The notes below the pieces were generated by a model, which made no database searches, was not told where the DNA came from, and was given only the letters and a program-made list of their open reading frames with translations. From positions 11,849,501 to 11,913,500 of the forward strand of contig JBBMNZ010000019.1 of assembly GCA_037954325.1 (NCBI GenBank): a stretch of 64,000 nucleotides of DNA. The letters are read 5' to 3'. This document shows, piece after piece, positions 45,771 to 56,580 of the stretch. Each line of letters begins with the position of its first letter. The first letter of the stretch is position 1. The translations under genes and the position numbers were made by a program. Source of the DNA: Fistularia commersonii (lineage: Eukaryota > Chordata > Actinopteri > Syngnathiformes > Fistulariidae).

Positions 45771-48700
45771 CACAGTAGCCCAAATCCCAAACCTAATTAG
45801 AGGGCTATGCAAGACAGTGGTCTTATTTCTTTTTTAATACCCCGAAGCTGGCAGCAAAGTCAGCAAAAAAATAAAAAAATAAATGATCGGATGCACACAC
45901 ATACATACACAGCATGTTTACTACTTAGGATTGTTTTCTTTTATTAATTCTTTATGACTGATCAGTTGCTGTGATGTGATGAAGTAAAAAAATAAGATTT
46001 TTTTTTTCTACATTTTTTTCCCAGTTGTATTTTGAAATTCTCTATCAATGAGCATGAAGTAGCACAAAAATAGATTTTATTTTATGATAATCAAAAAATA
46101 TCTGTTGAAAATGACCATGGATTAACTAAAAGAGCAGCTGAAATGATGACAAAATGAAAACATTGAAAAGATGGAATTTGAACAAATTTGTCTTTTGTAG
46201 GACACAAGGTTGTTTTTTCTTACTTGATTTGATATCATAAGATGTCAGCGCTATTATCCATTACATATGTGTAATAGTCACGTCCCGCCAAATTTGACAG
46301 CTCTCTGTCCAATTTTTTTTCTTTTTTTCCCTTCTCGTCAGCCTGTTCGCCATCTTTTCCTGTCATTCCTCCCGCCTTTCGTCGTCGGGCAGATCAGAGT
46401 GGAGTTCATTACACAGGAATCTCACAACTCCTCGCATCTCAAACACAAGACTGCAGTCGCGCTCTCTGGTTTGAATTACTGCGGACCGGCCTTATCCATA
46501 CAACGCACATCGCACACAATTCAGATTTCGGGCACATTTCTACCCGGATTCAACACGCCGCTCCGTCTCCTGACTCACCCCTGCACAAATGTATCACTCC
46601 GTCTCTCGCGTTTGCTCTCTGCACGGCTGGGCCTAATTCCTGGGGAGAGTAATTTAGCCCTCACTCAAAATTTTCAGATCCAAGCACCGATCTGCGGATT
46701 TTACGTCTTTCATGGAGGGATAAGGCCCAGCATGCCGAATAAGCCTTGGAGATATTTCGTCGCTGAGGAAGAGGGATGGCGAGTTGGAGCCAGTTTTAGA
46801 TCTCTCTTGCAGATTCCCTCCCTCTCTCACGCTTTCTGCCTGCATACCTAGAAACCCAAAGACTCACTGCCAGGCGTTTGACTTTGGGCTCGGCGGATCT
46901 TGACATTGGAAGTGCAATGGCAATCTCTGCCAATGAGAATTACGTTTTCATTAGGCATGCACAGCCCAGCCCAGCTGCCCCCTGGCAACTCTTCCTGAGG
47001 CTTTTATTATTGTTTTTGAAATGCTGGCCAGCAGCAATCCGTGTAAGGAGGCTCTTCAACGTGTGTGTGTGTGTGTGCACCGTATCTAAAAAGTGTTTGT
47101 GTGTCTGTCGTCTCCAATAAATTTCTTGCTACGGTTAATGCCTATTACTCCCCAATGAACCGTTTAATGAGCGCAGTTGAAAAGAGAAACATATTTACAT
47201 CCTTACGCTCGAGAGCTCATGCCTCGCACATATGAGCGTCGGTCACATGTGCATTGGCACACATAAAAACACACACATCTCTGGTCTTTGTATGATAAAG
47301 CGTTGTACCAAGAGTCACAACTGCATCCGTCTTTCCCTGTTTATGACCTTTGCGGGTACTGAGCAATGGTCCAACCCCACCCCCAAACCCCCGAAACAGC
47401 CTATGCATCATAGGTTGGACCGCGGCCAGGCTGCCTCCGCTGCCGCATTTATTCCCGGGCAGTGGCCCCACGAAAAAAAATACCGATGACACAACGATGA
47501 CAGCTAAGCGGCTGGGAAAAAACAAAGGAGACAGCTGGTGAGTGGATGAACGACGGGGAAAATTAGAAAGGAGAACGCGGGGAAGGGGCCGCATTAAGAG
47601 CATGTAAATAGAGGCGCTGATTCCAAATGGATTAATGAAGGTAAAAGTAAAGGGAGGCTGCGGGTTAAGTATCTGATTTGCGTTCTCTCGCATCTCCCTC
47701 GATTACACATCCGGAAAGAGCGCGGTCCATAACTTAGCGTGATTAGTTAGACAGTCGGCCTTCCCTTTTGGAGTCTGCCGACGCTTAATTCAGTTTTGCA
47801 TGACCCACCATCCCGGGTGTGACAGCTGCAATGATAAATGTCTAATGTGATACACACTATGTATAATTTAATGTGATCTTCATTAAACAAGCTTGCGGCG
47901 TCACGTGCCTCCCATTTTAAAACTGCTATTGTTTGCCTTCCGCCCATCCAGGGAAATATCCACCGTTGAAAAACACGATTTAATAAAGTTGTCTCAGTTG
48001 TTTTTAAATATAACGCAAGCGCAGACGTCGCCCGCCGCAAGGGCTGCTGCGACGTTCGTCCGCGAGCTGTGAAACGAACTCGTCCGCGACAGAGATGACA
48101 AGACAGTTCGACGTGTAATTGTTTTTTATCGCATGCAGATGGTTGACAAATTAAAGGAAAAACATGAATCAGTGGAAAAAAAACCGAGCCAGCGCAGATG
48201 CTTCCAAAAAGATGTGCCACATGGTTCAATTAATCAAGTATCATCCAGTCATGCTCCGGAGCCCCGGATGAAAATGCTGAGCAGGCCCCGGTTGATCTCG
48301 ATTTTAGACGACAGCAAGGGGGAAAGATCTAAGCGACTTTGAAATGGAGTTCATTGTCAGGGCACAGATGGCTGGAGCTTCAATGGCAAAGACGCGCAAC
48401 TGGCTCAGAAGTCGCCGACGAATAATGACATCTGCATTTAGATCCGCTGGAAAGGACGACGGTACATATAGTCGGAAAAGAAAAAAAAACAAAACGTGTG
48501 GCCCTAATGCCGGTTCACTTGTGAAATATGTAAGGGAGCAGAACAGAAGATCTTTTCCCCAAGGTACAAAGAACGGCGGCATGTGATGTGATCATGCCAT
48601 CAGCAACAACACACACCGGCTAATAACGTAGATATGGATCGGATAGAATAGCGTGTAGCATGGTGGATATCTGCATTACTGGAGCTTGGAAATCCATCAC

Positions 48701-48889
48701 CAGGTTGTCCAAGTGGCTCTGGGCTCACGATACATATCTGAGATGACCATTGATCACTCACGGAGTAGCGCCGACTTGTTCAAATAACAAACAGGCGCGG
48801 CAGGACGATCAATTATTTATTTATTTGTTTATTTTAAACAATGGAAAAATGATGTGATGTGATGACATCACATGACAGGGTTTAGTTAA
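45771..48889. other. Long repeat-poor unique stretch
   Basis: 3.1 kb without recognisable dispersed repeats. It holds the window's longest frame (46267-46851, 194 codons), which lacks any domain and a credible promoter, and two minus frames of about 160 codons that are equally featureless. Small GT tract at 47061-47078. 46940-47200 and 47570-47690 contain clustered ATTA/TAAT and 'ccaatgagaattacg' motifs. A short hairpin, ATGTGATG-A-CATCACAT, is at 48857-48873. Confidence 0.5.
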
Positions 48890-49240
48890 GAGTCAAAGCA
48901 CTGGAAAGCCCACATTAGGGAACGGATCGGGCATTCGGTCGGTTCCAAAACGAACCGCGGTCCACAGTGGGAAGCGAACGTCTGAGACCAGTTTCCTTCG
49001 CCGTGACTCACAAAACCATGATTTGCTCTAGACATTAAAACATTTTTTTTGTTCTCCAGCCCAACCTCGCAGCTGCGGAGCCTCCTTCGAGTCCAATTTA
49101 CAAATCCTGCTTCAGAACACGAACCCAAACCACGAAGTTCCCCCTGACCCGAACAAAGTGTTTTGTTTTGTTCTATTTGGTCCCTCGTCTTTACAAAAAC
49201 ACAACCGTGTAGGTCCGGAGCAAAGACAAGGAAGTGAGAG
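48890..49240. repeat. Candidate MITE-like repeat
   Basis: It contains 'cggttccaaaacgaaccg' (48940-48957, 6 bp inverted arms), 'gtccacagtgggaagcgaac', 'ccctgacccgaacaaagtg' and 'gtaggtccggagcaaagac'. This composition (repeated 'gaacc', 'cggtcc', 'cgaac') resembles a class of fish short DNA-transposon derivatives as I recall them. Boundaries and family are uncertain. Confidence 0.25.
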
Positions 49241-50348
49241 GCTACTACTGACCGATCATACCTTAGTTCGCCAGGAAACTGTACGATATATTTATTTATA
49301 TTTAATGGCTGCCATTATTGCTGCTTTAAATTGTTAACTGACGGTAATGGCAAAGATATTAAGTCATATATTTCAACTCTTAGCTGAGAATCCAGTCACG
49401 CATCCCAAGTAAGTCACACACTGACTGACGCGGACGTAGGGATAAGAAAGGCACAGGAAGAACAGGCAACCACCTGGCAACAACACACTGAAATAATTGC
49501 TGTGATCCCCAAAGGCTAATTCTTAGCTCTGAAACTGACCAATACCAAACTCAACATCCATTATATGACGTCGGCGGGCCAACAACAATTAAAAGACAGC
49601 AGCCGCATTAACAAATTGCTGACATTTTTTTTTTTTAAGAGTTCCATTGAGATCAGTTCACGACCTTGACGTACAACTTGTCGGTTTTCACCTGATTTCC
49701 CCGGGAGCTTTTAATGACAAAGCCTCTTTGGTTTCAGATGGCGGAGACAGCCGTAACCCATTGTGGCACCCTGGAGACCCAATTTACATGGTTGACAAAT
49801 TACAAATAAATACAAAAACATCAGAAATACAATATAAATACCCTTACCACAAATATTAAATCCTATAAATAAATGAATAATTCCATTAACAATGTTTTTT
49901 TGGAAATAATTTTAGGTATTGCTTTTCATTTAATCAAAGTAAAATTTACATGTTAAGATTTAATAGTAATAACTTTTAATATAATTATTTTGATAATTAA
50001 TTTGTGGTGCCTCGCGGAGGCTACGGCGCCTTTAACATTTGCCTGTATTGCACTTTGTGGAGGCGCTCAAACAATCATAAGAAGAAAAAAAAACAAAAAT
50101 GAAAATAGAGTAAAAAAATTAAAAAAAAACACATTAATGAATCAACTTTCTTTCAAATGTTGGGGGAAGCCGAGGAATCGATGTAACAATAAACAACATC
50201 ACTGCACACATGTCCTAATATCTATTATTGCTGAACTGTGTGTTAAAACCTTATCAACAGGCAGGAGACAGGCGCGGGGGCTCTGTCAGCCCCTGGCTTA
50301 ATCTTCCCGGAGCAGACCCAACAGGTCAGGGCTCCAATAATCTTGACA
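49241..50348. other. Unique AT-rich sequence
   Basis: T/A homopolymers near 49626-49637, 50083-50092 and 50122-50130. No coding exon recognised. Confidence 0.55.

Positions 50349-50382
<34 letters not shown>
50349..50382. repeat. (CA)n microsatellite
   Basis: 34 bp of CA. Confidence 0.95.
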
Positions 50383-50386
<4 letters not shown>

Positions 50387-50500
50387 TACACTGCATGTGG
50401 ACGCACATAAAATAAACATCAGTGCCACTGAAGCAGGCGGAATTATCTCATAAATAAAACAGCCAAGAATGCAAGTGTGCATTTGCGGTCACCATGTGTG

Positions 50501-51014
50501 TACACACTGTCAGGCCATTTTATTAGGTACACCTTTCTGGTACGGGGTGCGGGTTTAACTATTAATGACAAAGACATCGCCGGATACTCTGCTATCAACA
50601 AGTGTTCTATCAACATGACATGTTGATAGAATACTATCAACATGTACATGGCAAACACGCAACACGGGTCCTCCGCTATCAATGGGTACGCTATCAACGG
50701 GGCTTTTTTTCCGCGCCCGACTGCTGTTTTTCTTTCTCATACCAATCCTCCGCAATCCAGAGGGACGGTTATGGAAGAAAATCCCAGAAGATCAGTAGTT
50801 TCCCTCTGAACAGTCAAAACCGCCCCATCTGGCAATAACCAACATACCGTGTTAAAACTCACTTAAATCTAACTTACTATGATGATTTGTTTAAACTCGA
50901 GCAGATCCTCTTGACCATGAATACATGCCAAAATGCGTTCCGCTCTTGCTACATGATTGACTAATTAGATAGGGCAGTTGAAAAGGTAAACCTAATAAAG
51001 TGGCTGGTGAGTGG
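50501..51014 (-). mobile_element. Internally deleted Tc1-like DNA transposon
   Basis: Terminal inverted repeats: left 'ggccattttattaggtacac' at 50513-50532, right 'ggtaaacctaataaagtggc' at 50985-51004, then 'tggtgagtgg'. These match the fish Tc1-like family ending in 'cctaataaagtggccggtg'. Inside, the minus strand keeps two transposase-gene remnants: the complement of 'gaccatgaatacatgccaaa' (50920s) and of 'tcccagaagatcagtagttt' (50780s). The latter is the helix-turn-helix region. Most of the transposase, including the DDE residues, is gone. It is non-autonomous and probably inactive. A cluster of CTATCAA motifs fills part of the interior. Confidence 0.8.
50607..50629. repeat. Perfect 11-bp-arm hairpin
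   Basis: CTATCAACATG, one A, then CATGTTGATAG: perfect arms with a one-base centre. It lies inside the Tc1-like remnant among further CTATCAA motifs at 50592, 50634, 50676 and 50691. Confidence 0.9.
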
Positions 51015-51454
51015 ATGTGTGATTTTTATTTGCCAAAGAAAAGCCGTGTCTCATGGTCTCATATCATGGAGAGAAAACAAATATTAGTTCACGTGGAAAG
51101 CATTCAGCAGCCTGGCCATTATTACTTCAAACCCATTACAAGTAATATGTGCGTCAACTTCTCCTTTTTCTCTGTTATACTGTAGACAATTTTGTTGTTT
51201 TTTTTTTTTTTTTTTTAAGATTTCTAACAAAGTCATATACAAATAGATCTGTGGAAAACTAAAAAGCAGAAACCTGCCTGCACTGACTACATTCGTGCAT
51301 CCACTTGACCCCTGAAACAAAGCTCTCGACGTGCCTGTTCTTTAAAAAACAAAAAGGATTTCACATGAGAGTCTATGAGAGAACTTGGGGCAATTACAGT
51401 ATGAAAAACCAAAAACCACCAAAGCATCCAAATTATGGTCAATTGTTGTCAAAT
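51015..51454. other. Unique sequence with poly-T
   Basis: A run of about 22 T lies at 51197-51218. Nothing else recognised. Confidence 0.6.
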
Positions 51455-51760
51455 TTCTTAACATTCATTCATCTATTCAGTCAGGGTCGCAGGGCTCGAA
51501 GCCTATTCCAGCTGTCATTGGATGAGAGCAGGGGTACACTTTGGATCAGCTGCCATTAGATCGCAGGGTGTCAAATCCAACCGTTCACTCTTTCATTCAC
51601 AAGTCTGGGCAATTGATAATGACCCTACTGCTTGACTTTGGACATTGGGAGATACAGACAGGGGAAGAATATGTCAACTCCACAAACAAAGGAGTGAACC
51701 AGGGACCCTAATGATGTGAGATAGAAGCACTAACCACTGTACTGTGTTGCTTCTGATAGC
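51455..51760 (-). repeat. Family 1 repeat, antisense, nearly full length
   Basis: The tail is 'ttcattcatctattcagtca' and 'gggtcgcagggctcgaagcc'. The middle is 'attccagctgtcattggatg', one minisatellite unit ('caaccgttcactctttcatt') and 'aagtctgggcaattgataat'. The head is 'gacaggggaagaatatgtca' and 'agcactaaccactgtactgt'. It abuts the LINE fragment that follows. Confidence 0.8.
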
Positions 51761-51764
51761 AACA

Positions 51765-53245
51765 TGTGTGGAGGTGATTTTGCAGGATCTGACTTGGTTG
51801 TGGTCATCCTGGACACTGGGTGACAACAACATGGAAACCCATGGCGGACCTCATCCAGCCCCAGGGGCCCTGCTACTGAAGAGCTTTTTGACTATTTTGG
51901 CAACTTCAGCCCAGGAAATAAGCATGTCCGGCTCTGCTTCCTCATTAGAAGGCATTTCAATGGGGTTGAGGAGGTCTCGGCAGTATACCTGCCACCAATC
52001 TACAATGTCTTTAGTTGAGGTCAGCAGCACCCCACTCCCATTGTAAACAGTGTTGACAGAGCACTGCTTCCCCCTCCTGAGCCGCCGGATGGTGGACCAG
52101 AATCTCCTCGACACCCACCGCAAGTCGTTCTCCATGGTCTCCCCAAACTCCTTCCATGCACAGGTTTTTGCTCAGCAACCACCGAAGCTGCACGCCGCTT
52201 GGGCTGCCGATACCTGTCAGCTGCCTCCAGAGCCCAGATAGCACTCCTTCTTAGTTTGACAGCATCCCTCCCCCCCCTGGAGTCCACCAGCGGGTTCAAG
52301 GGTTGCTGCTGTCTGCCACCCCAACAATAGAAGCATAGACATGGCCCATTCTGACCCAATGTCACCCGCCTCCCTCAGGTAGCAATTGTTGTTCTGCCAG
52401 AGATGGGAGTTGAAAATCCCTCTGACAGAGCACTTTGCTAGATGTTGCAGATCCTCACATTACGTTTGGGTCTGCCAGGTCTGACCGGCATCCTCCCCCA
52501 CCATCGGAGCCAGCTCACCACCAGGTGGTGATCAGTTGACAGCTCCACCCTTCTCTTCACACAAATGTCCTGGACATGCAGCCGCAAGTCCGATGATGAA
52601 ACCACAAGGTCGATCAAAGAACTGTTGCCTCAGGTGTGTTGGTGCTACGTGCACATATGGACACCTTTATGCCTGAACATGGTGTTTGTTATGGACGATC
52701 TGTCACAACCACAGAAGTCCAATAACAAAACACCTCTTGGGTTCCCTCTTGGCCCTCCCAAGTCGCACTGTCGTTGCCCACGTGAGTGTTGAAGTCTCCC
52801 AGTCCTCCCACCTGAAGGCAGAGGGAGGCTACCTTCTCGTCCACCGGGTTGTACCCCAACTTGCAGGTGCCGAGACTGGGGGCAATCAATTAATATGCCC
52901 ATACCTGTCCGGTGCCTCTCACCGGAGGCAACTCCAGAATAAATAAGAGCCCTCGGAGAAAGACCTGGTTCCAGACTCCATACTGTGCTTCAAGGGGAGT
53001 CCAACTATATCTAGTCATAATCTCTCATTCTCACTCTCCAGCTAGGGCTCCTTCCCCGCAAGAGAGGTGACAATCCATGTTCCAAGAGCCAGCTTCTGCA
53101 GCCGAGGATCGAACCACCAAGGTCCCCCCGCTCTGGCTACCTGTCAGCCTTGGGTGACCCCTCCAGGGGCATAAACCCCCAGCAACATAGCTCCCATGAT
53201 CACCGGGGCACATAAACCCCTCCACCAAGGTAAGGTGGCAGCTCA
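51765..53245 (-). mobile_element. Teleost endonuclease/RT LINE, endonuclease and linker fragment
   Basis: In minus-strand order from 53245, first the N-terminal leader 'DHGSYVAGGLCPWRGHPRLT' and 'AAEAGSWN', where the family starts its endonuclease. Then comes the endonuclease: 'GYNPVDEKVASLCLQVGG', 'LGDFNTHVGNDSATW' (GDFN motif), 'SITNTMFRHKGVHMCT', and the region near 52540 with the equivalent of 'ELSTDHHLVVSW' (STDHHLV motif with its histidine pair). The linker is 'RRFWSTIRRLRRGKQCSVNT' and 'VYNGSGVLLTSTKDIVDWW'. It ends near 'AKIVKKLFSSRAPG', just before the reverse transcriptase. Frameshifts and stops make it dead. It is the complementary part of the family seen at 29195. Confidence 0.9.
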
Positions 53246-53310
53246 TGGAGGGTATATAAATATATATATATGTGTGCACACACACACACATACACACAGA
53301 TATATATATC
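53246..53310. repeat. Compound (AT)n/(GT)n/(CA)n microsatellite
   Basis: 'aaatatatatatatgtgtgc' followed by 'acacacacacacatacacac' and 'agatatatatat'. It directly abuts the 5' side of the LINE fragment. Confidence 0.9.
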
Positions 53311-55063
53311 ATTTTAATTGCTGGTAGATCATTTTGACTGGTCATTTTAAAAGTAGCTCGCAAGCCAAAAAAGTCTGGGTACCCATGCTGTAGATAATAT
53401 CTCAGCATCACTGATTCTGCTACGATTGTACCTGCTCTTTGTGACATTGTGCTTTTAAAAGCGCTACAAATATGGCAGGTTTTAGTTCAAAGCTTTCCAG
53501 CTACTATTAAATTATTCATTAGATAAATACGAGAAAAAGGGGAAACTACGAGAATAAAGGCTATATGGTGTGTTCTGCCGGGGGAGAAGATTTCTATCGG
53601 GGAGGAAAAAAGGGGGATGCGGATATCTGGATGTTTTTTCTTTTTTTTTTCTTCTTTTCCCACTTGCTTACAATTAGCATCGCAAAGTCGAAAAGCAGAT
53701 GATTTTGCCAAACTTCACCGTCTGATCCCAGTCACTCAGTGGCATTTGTTTGTGTCGCTGAATTCTCTCGCAGGGGAGCTCGGTCATGGCAAAAGAAGAG
53801 TAACCTGCAGCAACAGTAGTCACCCCAAAAAAAAACAAAAAACAAAAAAAAAAACAAGAAACGTCAGAATTCAGAGAAGAATGGATCCAATTTGGTCTGA
53901 TTCTCTAAAATACATCCAGATCGACCCAGATACTCATCCTTTCGGGTCAGCTCGGGACGTTTCCACTTGTTATATTACCCACTGCTAAAGCTATTTACGA
54001 GCCCCCATGAGACTAAATACCGGGGATGTATTTCTATTTTACTGAGTGTGGAAACGTTGAGAGAAAATTGCCAAGTTTTGATGCTTAAAATGCCTCAAAA
54101 TATTTTAGGTGTTTTCAGTGTTATCCAAGGTTGGGTGTGCATGGTGCGGTACTCATCAGGAAAAATCTGCAACAAAGGTAAAAACTTGGTGTAGTACTCC
54201 AAGTGCTGACCTCGAGTGCTCAAAGAGCAAACAAACAAATGAAGGAATCTATGGTGGTGGTGGGGTTTCAAAACCATATTTTTAGTTTTGGCATCATATG
54301 CTGTTTTTCAATGATAACATTTCTATACACGTCTGTTTATTGTGTCAAAGCTCAAAAACACTCATGAAGTCAATGCAAACCAGGTGTTTCATAAGTGTTA
54401 GTCATTCTTTTATTTTTTTTTTCCACTTTCATTTGAATGTTTTTGTCATCTAGAAAAAGAACCCTTTGATTTATCGGTGGCGCCTGATTGGATCCGACAC
54501 AAGGCAAAGGGCATGAGTCCGTCTGGACTGAAAATACCGGCACATGAAAAGAAAGCCGCATCATTACCTGCCGTTGCAAGCGTCGAGCGCCGCGTCTATA
54601 ACCTTGTCAAATGTTATTGCCGCGCTGCAGCGAGGTGCCGCTGAATGGATCTAGATTGTGTAAAAAAAAAAAAAAAAAAGCAGAACAGGTCGCCTGATAG
54701 GTGTGAATTCTGCAACTGTGAATGCAATCACAGCATTCCTGCTGGAACAGAAACCCTGGTTTCTAGGTGAACCGACTCTGGAGCGAGGGAAAAAAAATTA
54801 CAGGAAGTCAGTCCAGACGAAAAGAGGAATATCTGAATTATACAGCTGCTTTTCCATGGTGGTCTAAAACCATGTGGGAAAACTGTAAGAGCGAGCCAGA
54901 GATTGTACACAACCACAACCACATCAAAATTTGAAGATTACAGACAGGGGCCGGGACTAAATCAATTTTATTTTGCTCTGAGTCCAGCCTCCGACATTCT
55001 GTGAGAAGACAAAAACACTGTTTTTAGTGATACACTACTTGTTGTGCAACTTGAGAAAAAAAT
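53311..55063. other. Unique sequence with homopolymers
   Basis: T and A runs at 53634-53650, 53826-53854, 54411-54421 and 54661-54678. No exon or dispersed repeat recognised. Confidence 0.5.
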
Positions 55064-55465
55064 CATTAAGTCATTCACTTATCCTGCTGTTAGGGTCGCA
55101 AGGAGGCTGGAACCTATCCAAGCTGTCATTAGACGAGAGGCAGAAATCACCGGTGACTTTGCCGGTGCCACAAATAGAGACACAAACACTAACAAGTCAT
55201 TTAAAGATATGCAACCATTCGCTCGGTCCTTAAAATTCCAGATAGACACTCCCTCATTCACATGTCATATGCCATGTCTCGGGCAATTTATTTCCACCAA
55301 TGAACATCCTGTATAGTTTTGGACCGAGGGAGGAAACTTTACACCCCCTGAGAAACCAGTAAAGACAGGGGAAGAACATGAAGCCTCTACATAGAAAGTT
55401 GAAATCGAACCGGGGACCTTTTTTTCCTGTGAGGCGGAACAGGCTAACCACTGCTGCCCTGAGTC
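55064..55465 (-). repeat. Family 1 repeat, antisense, nearly full length
   Basis: The tail is 'cattcacttatcctgctgtt' and 'gggtcgcaaggaggctggaa'. The middle has two minisatellite units near 55216-55270, 'ctcgggcaatttatttccac' and 'gttttggaccgagggaggaa'. The complement of the B box, 'gaaatcgaacc', is at 55401-55411, and the A-box region 'ctaaccactgctgccctg' ends it. Confidence 0.82.
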
Positions 55466-56329
55466 AAGGGGGACAAAAATAAATCAATGCCTTTCGGTCC
55501 ACGTTTCCACATTCAAGGAGCGCCTTAGGAGAGCTTTAACCGAAATGCAGGGAAACACAATCATATCTGTGTACAATTAAAGCGCCCCCCCACCACGCCG
55601 CGGTTTCCATTTTTTTTTTTTTTTTTTTTTCTCTTCTTTGTGTATCCGGACGGAGATAATAACATTAAGCGGGGTATGAGCGCTTACTGTTTTTGTTCTG
55701 GTGTACATTCGCGTCTTACCAGAGGCAAGGCAGCAGCGGCAGCTGTGTTTAATAGTGACCACGCCACCAAGGCCACAGCTGGACCCGAGCCATCGGTGCA
55801 AAGCTCTGCTGGTGGGAGGATATGAAAGGCGGGAGGGGGGGGGGTTGGTTTGGCTCGGCTGCCCCAGACTAGGGCAAACACAAGGTTTGAACCTACATCA
55901 ATGAATCCCCCCCCCATTGTTCTAAAGTATGTTGATGTGGCTTTAAGGGTCTTTTCATGTTGAAAGTTCATGTTTAAGGGCTTTCTTGTCGGAAAAAAAC
56001 TCCTTCCTGACTTTATTTTCTTGACCCCTCACTCGCTGCAAATATGCCTTTTGCTTGCATACAATAATCTACACGGGTGTTTTTGAAGGTCACGGTGCAG
56101 GAGTTTAGGTCCGGCGGACCGAAGTTTCTTACGTTTAAAAACAAAACCTTGTTTTTTCTGCGAGTAATAACAGGGAGCGTGGAATTTATGAGTTTTATGT
56201 TTGGTAACAATATTCCTGGTGGGCGAAAAGATGTTGTTGTTTTATAACTTTACTTTTCCCATATTCATTTCCTGGTTTTAATGCGGGCGTTTTCCAGGGT
56301 CGTTGATGTTTTGATCGCGGGCCCAAGGT
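55466..56329. other. Unique sequence with T and G runs
   Basis: T run of about 22 at 55609-55631. G run near 55838-55846. C run near 55908-55915. The overlapping minus frames at 55577-55971 reflect low-complexity GC-rich DNA. Confidence 0.5.
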
Positions 56330-56580
56330 CAAAACAGGGGTTCTATCTCGAGCGCCATAACGCACCTTTGATATTTGATTGACAGGTCATTAGGCTAATG
56401 AGGTTGCTCCAGTTGAAAGGGGATGATTTTGCAGAAGTTGATTTAGCAGCGCGGGGAGTATTTCGGCAGAAACTTCACCACGGCGGCTGATTCAGGACGT
56501 ATTTCAAGGGGAGATGCAAAATGATTTATAATCAGCCTTTATTTCTTTTCCTAGATTAGCTCTGAACTGAAAGTGAGAAC
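56330..56580. promoter_or_regulatory. Candidate developmental enhancer-like block (TCF, Pbx/Meis, homeodomain motifs)
   Basis: Unique sequence with a CCTTTGAT (TCF/LEF-like) at 56365-56372. Right after it is TGATTGACAG at 56376-56385, the classic Pbx-Meis composite site, then 'gtcattaggctaatgagg' with two homeodomain cores. Further on are 'gcaaaatgatttataatcag' (caudal/Hox-like TTTAT core) and 'gattagctctg'. The order and density are suggestive. No conservation data are available. Confidence 0.3.

Noticed and set aside
46267..46851. Longest open frame (194 codons, plus strand)
   Set aside because: With about 6,000 stop-to-stop intervals in six frames of 64 kb, one of this length is expected roughly by chance. 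The protein has no domain, no signal of selection that I can see, and starts in T-rich low-complexity DNA.
47217..48229. Two adjacent minus-strand frames of about 160 codons
   Set aside because: They lie in different frames, have no recognised domain or splice signals joining them, and are open because of local GC content.
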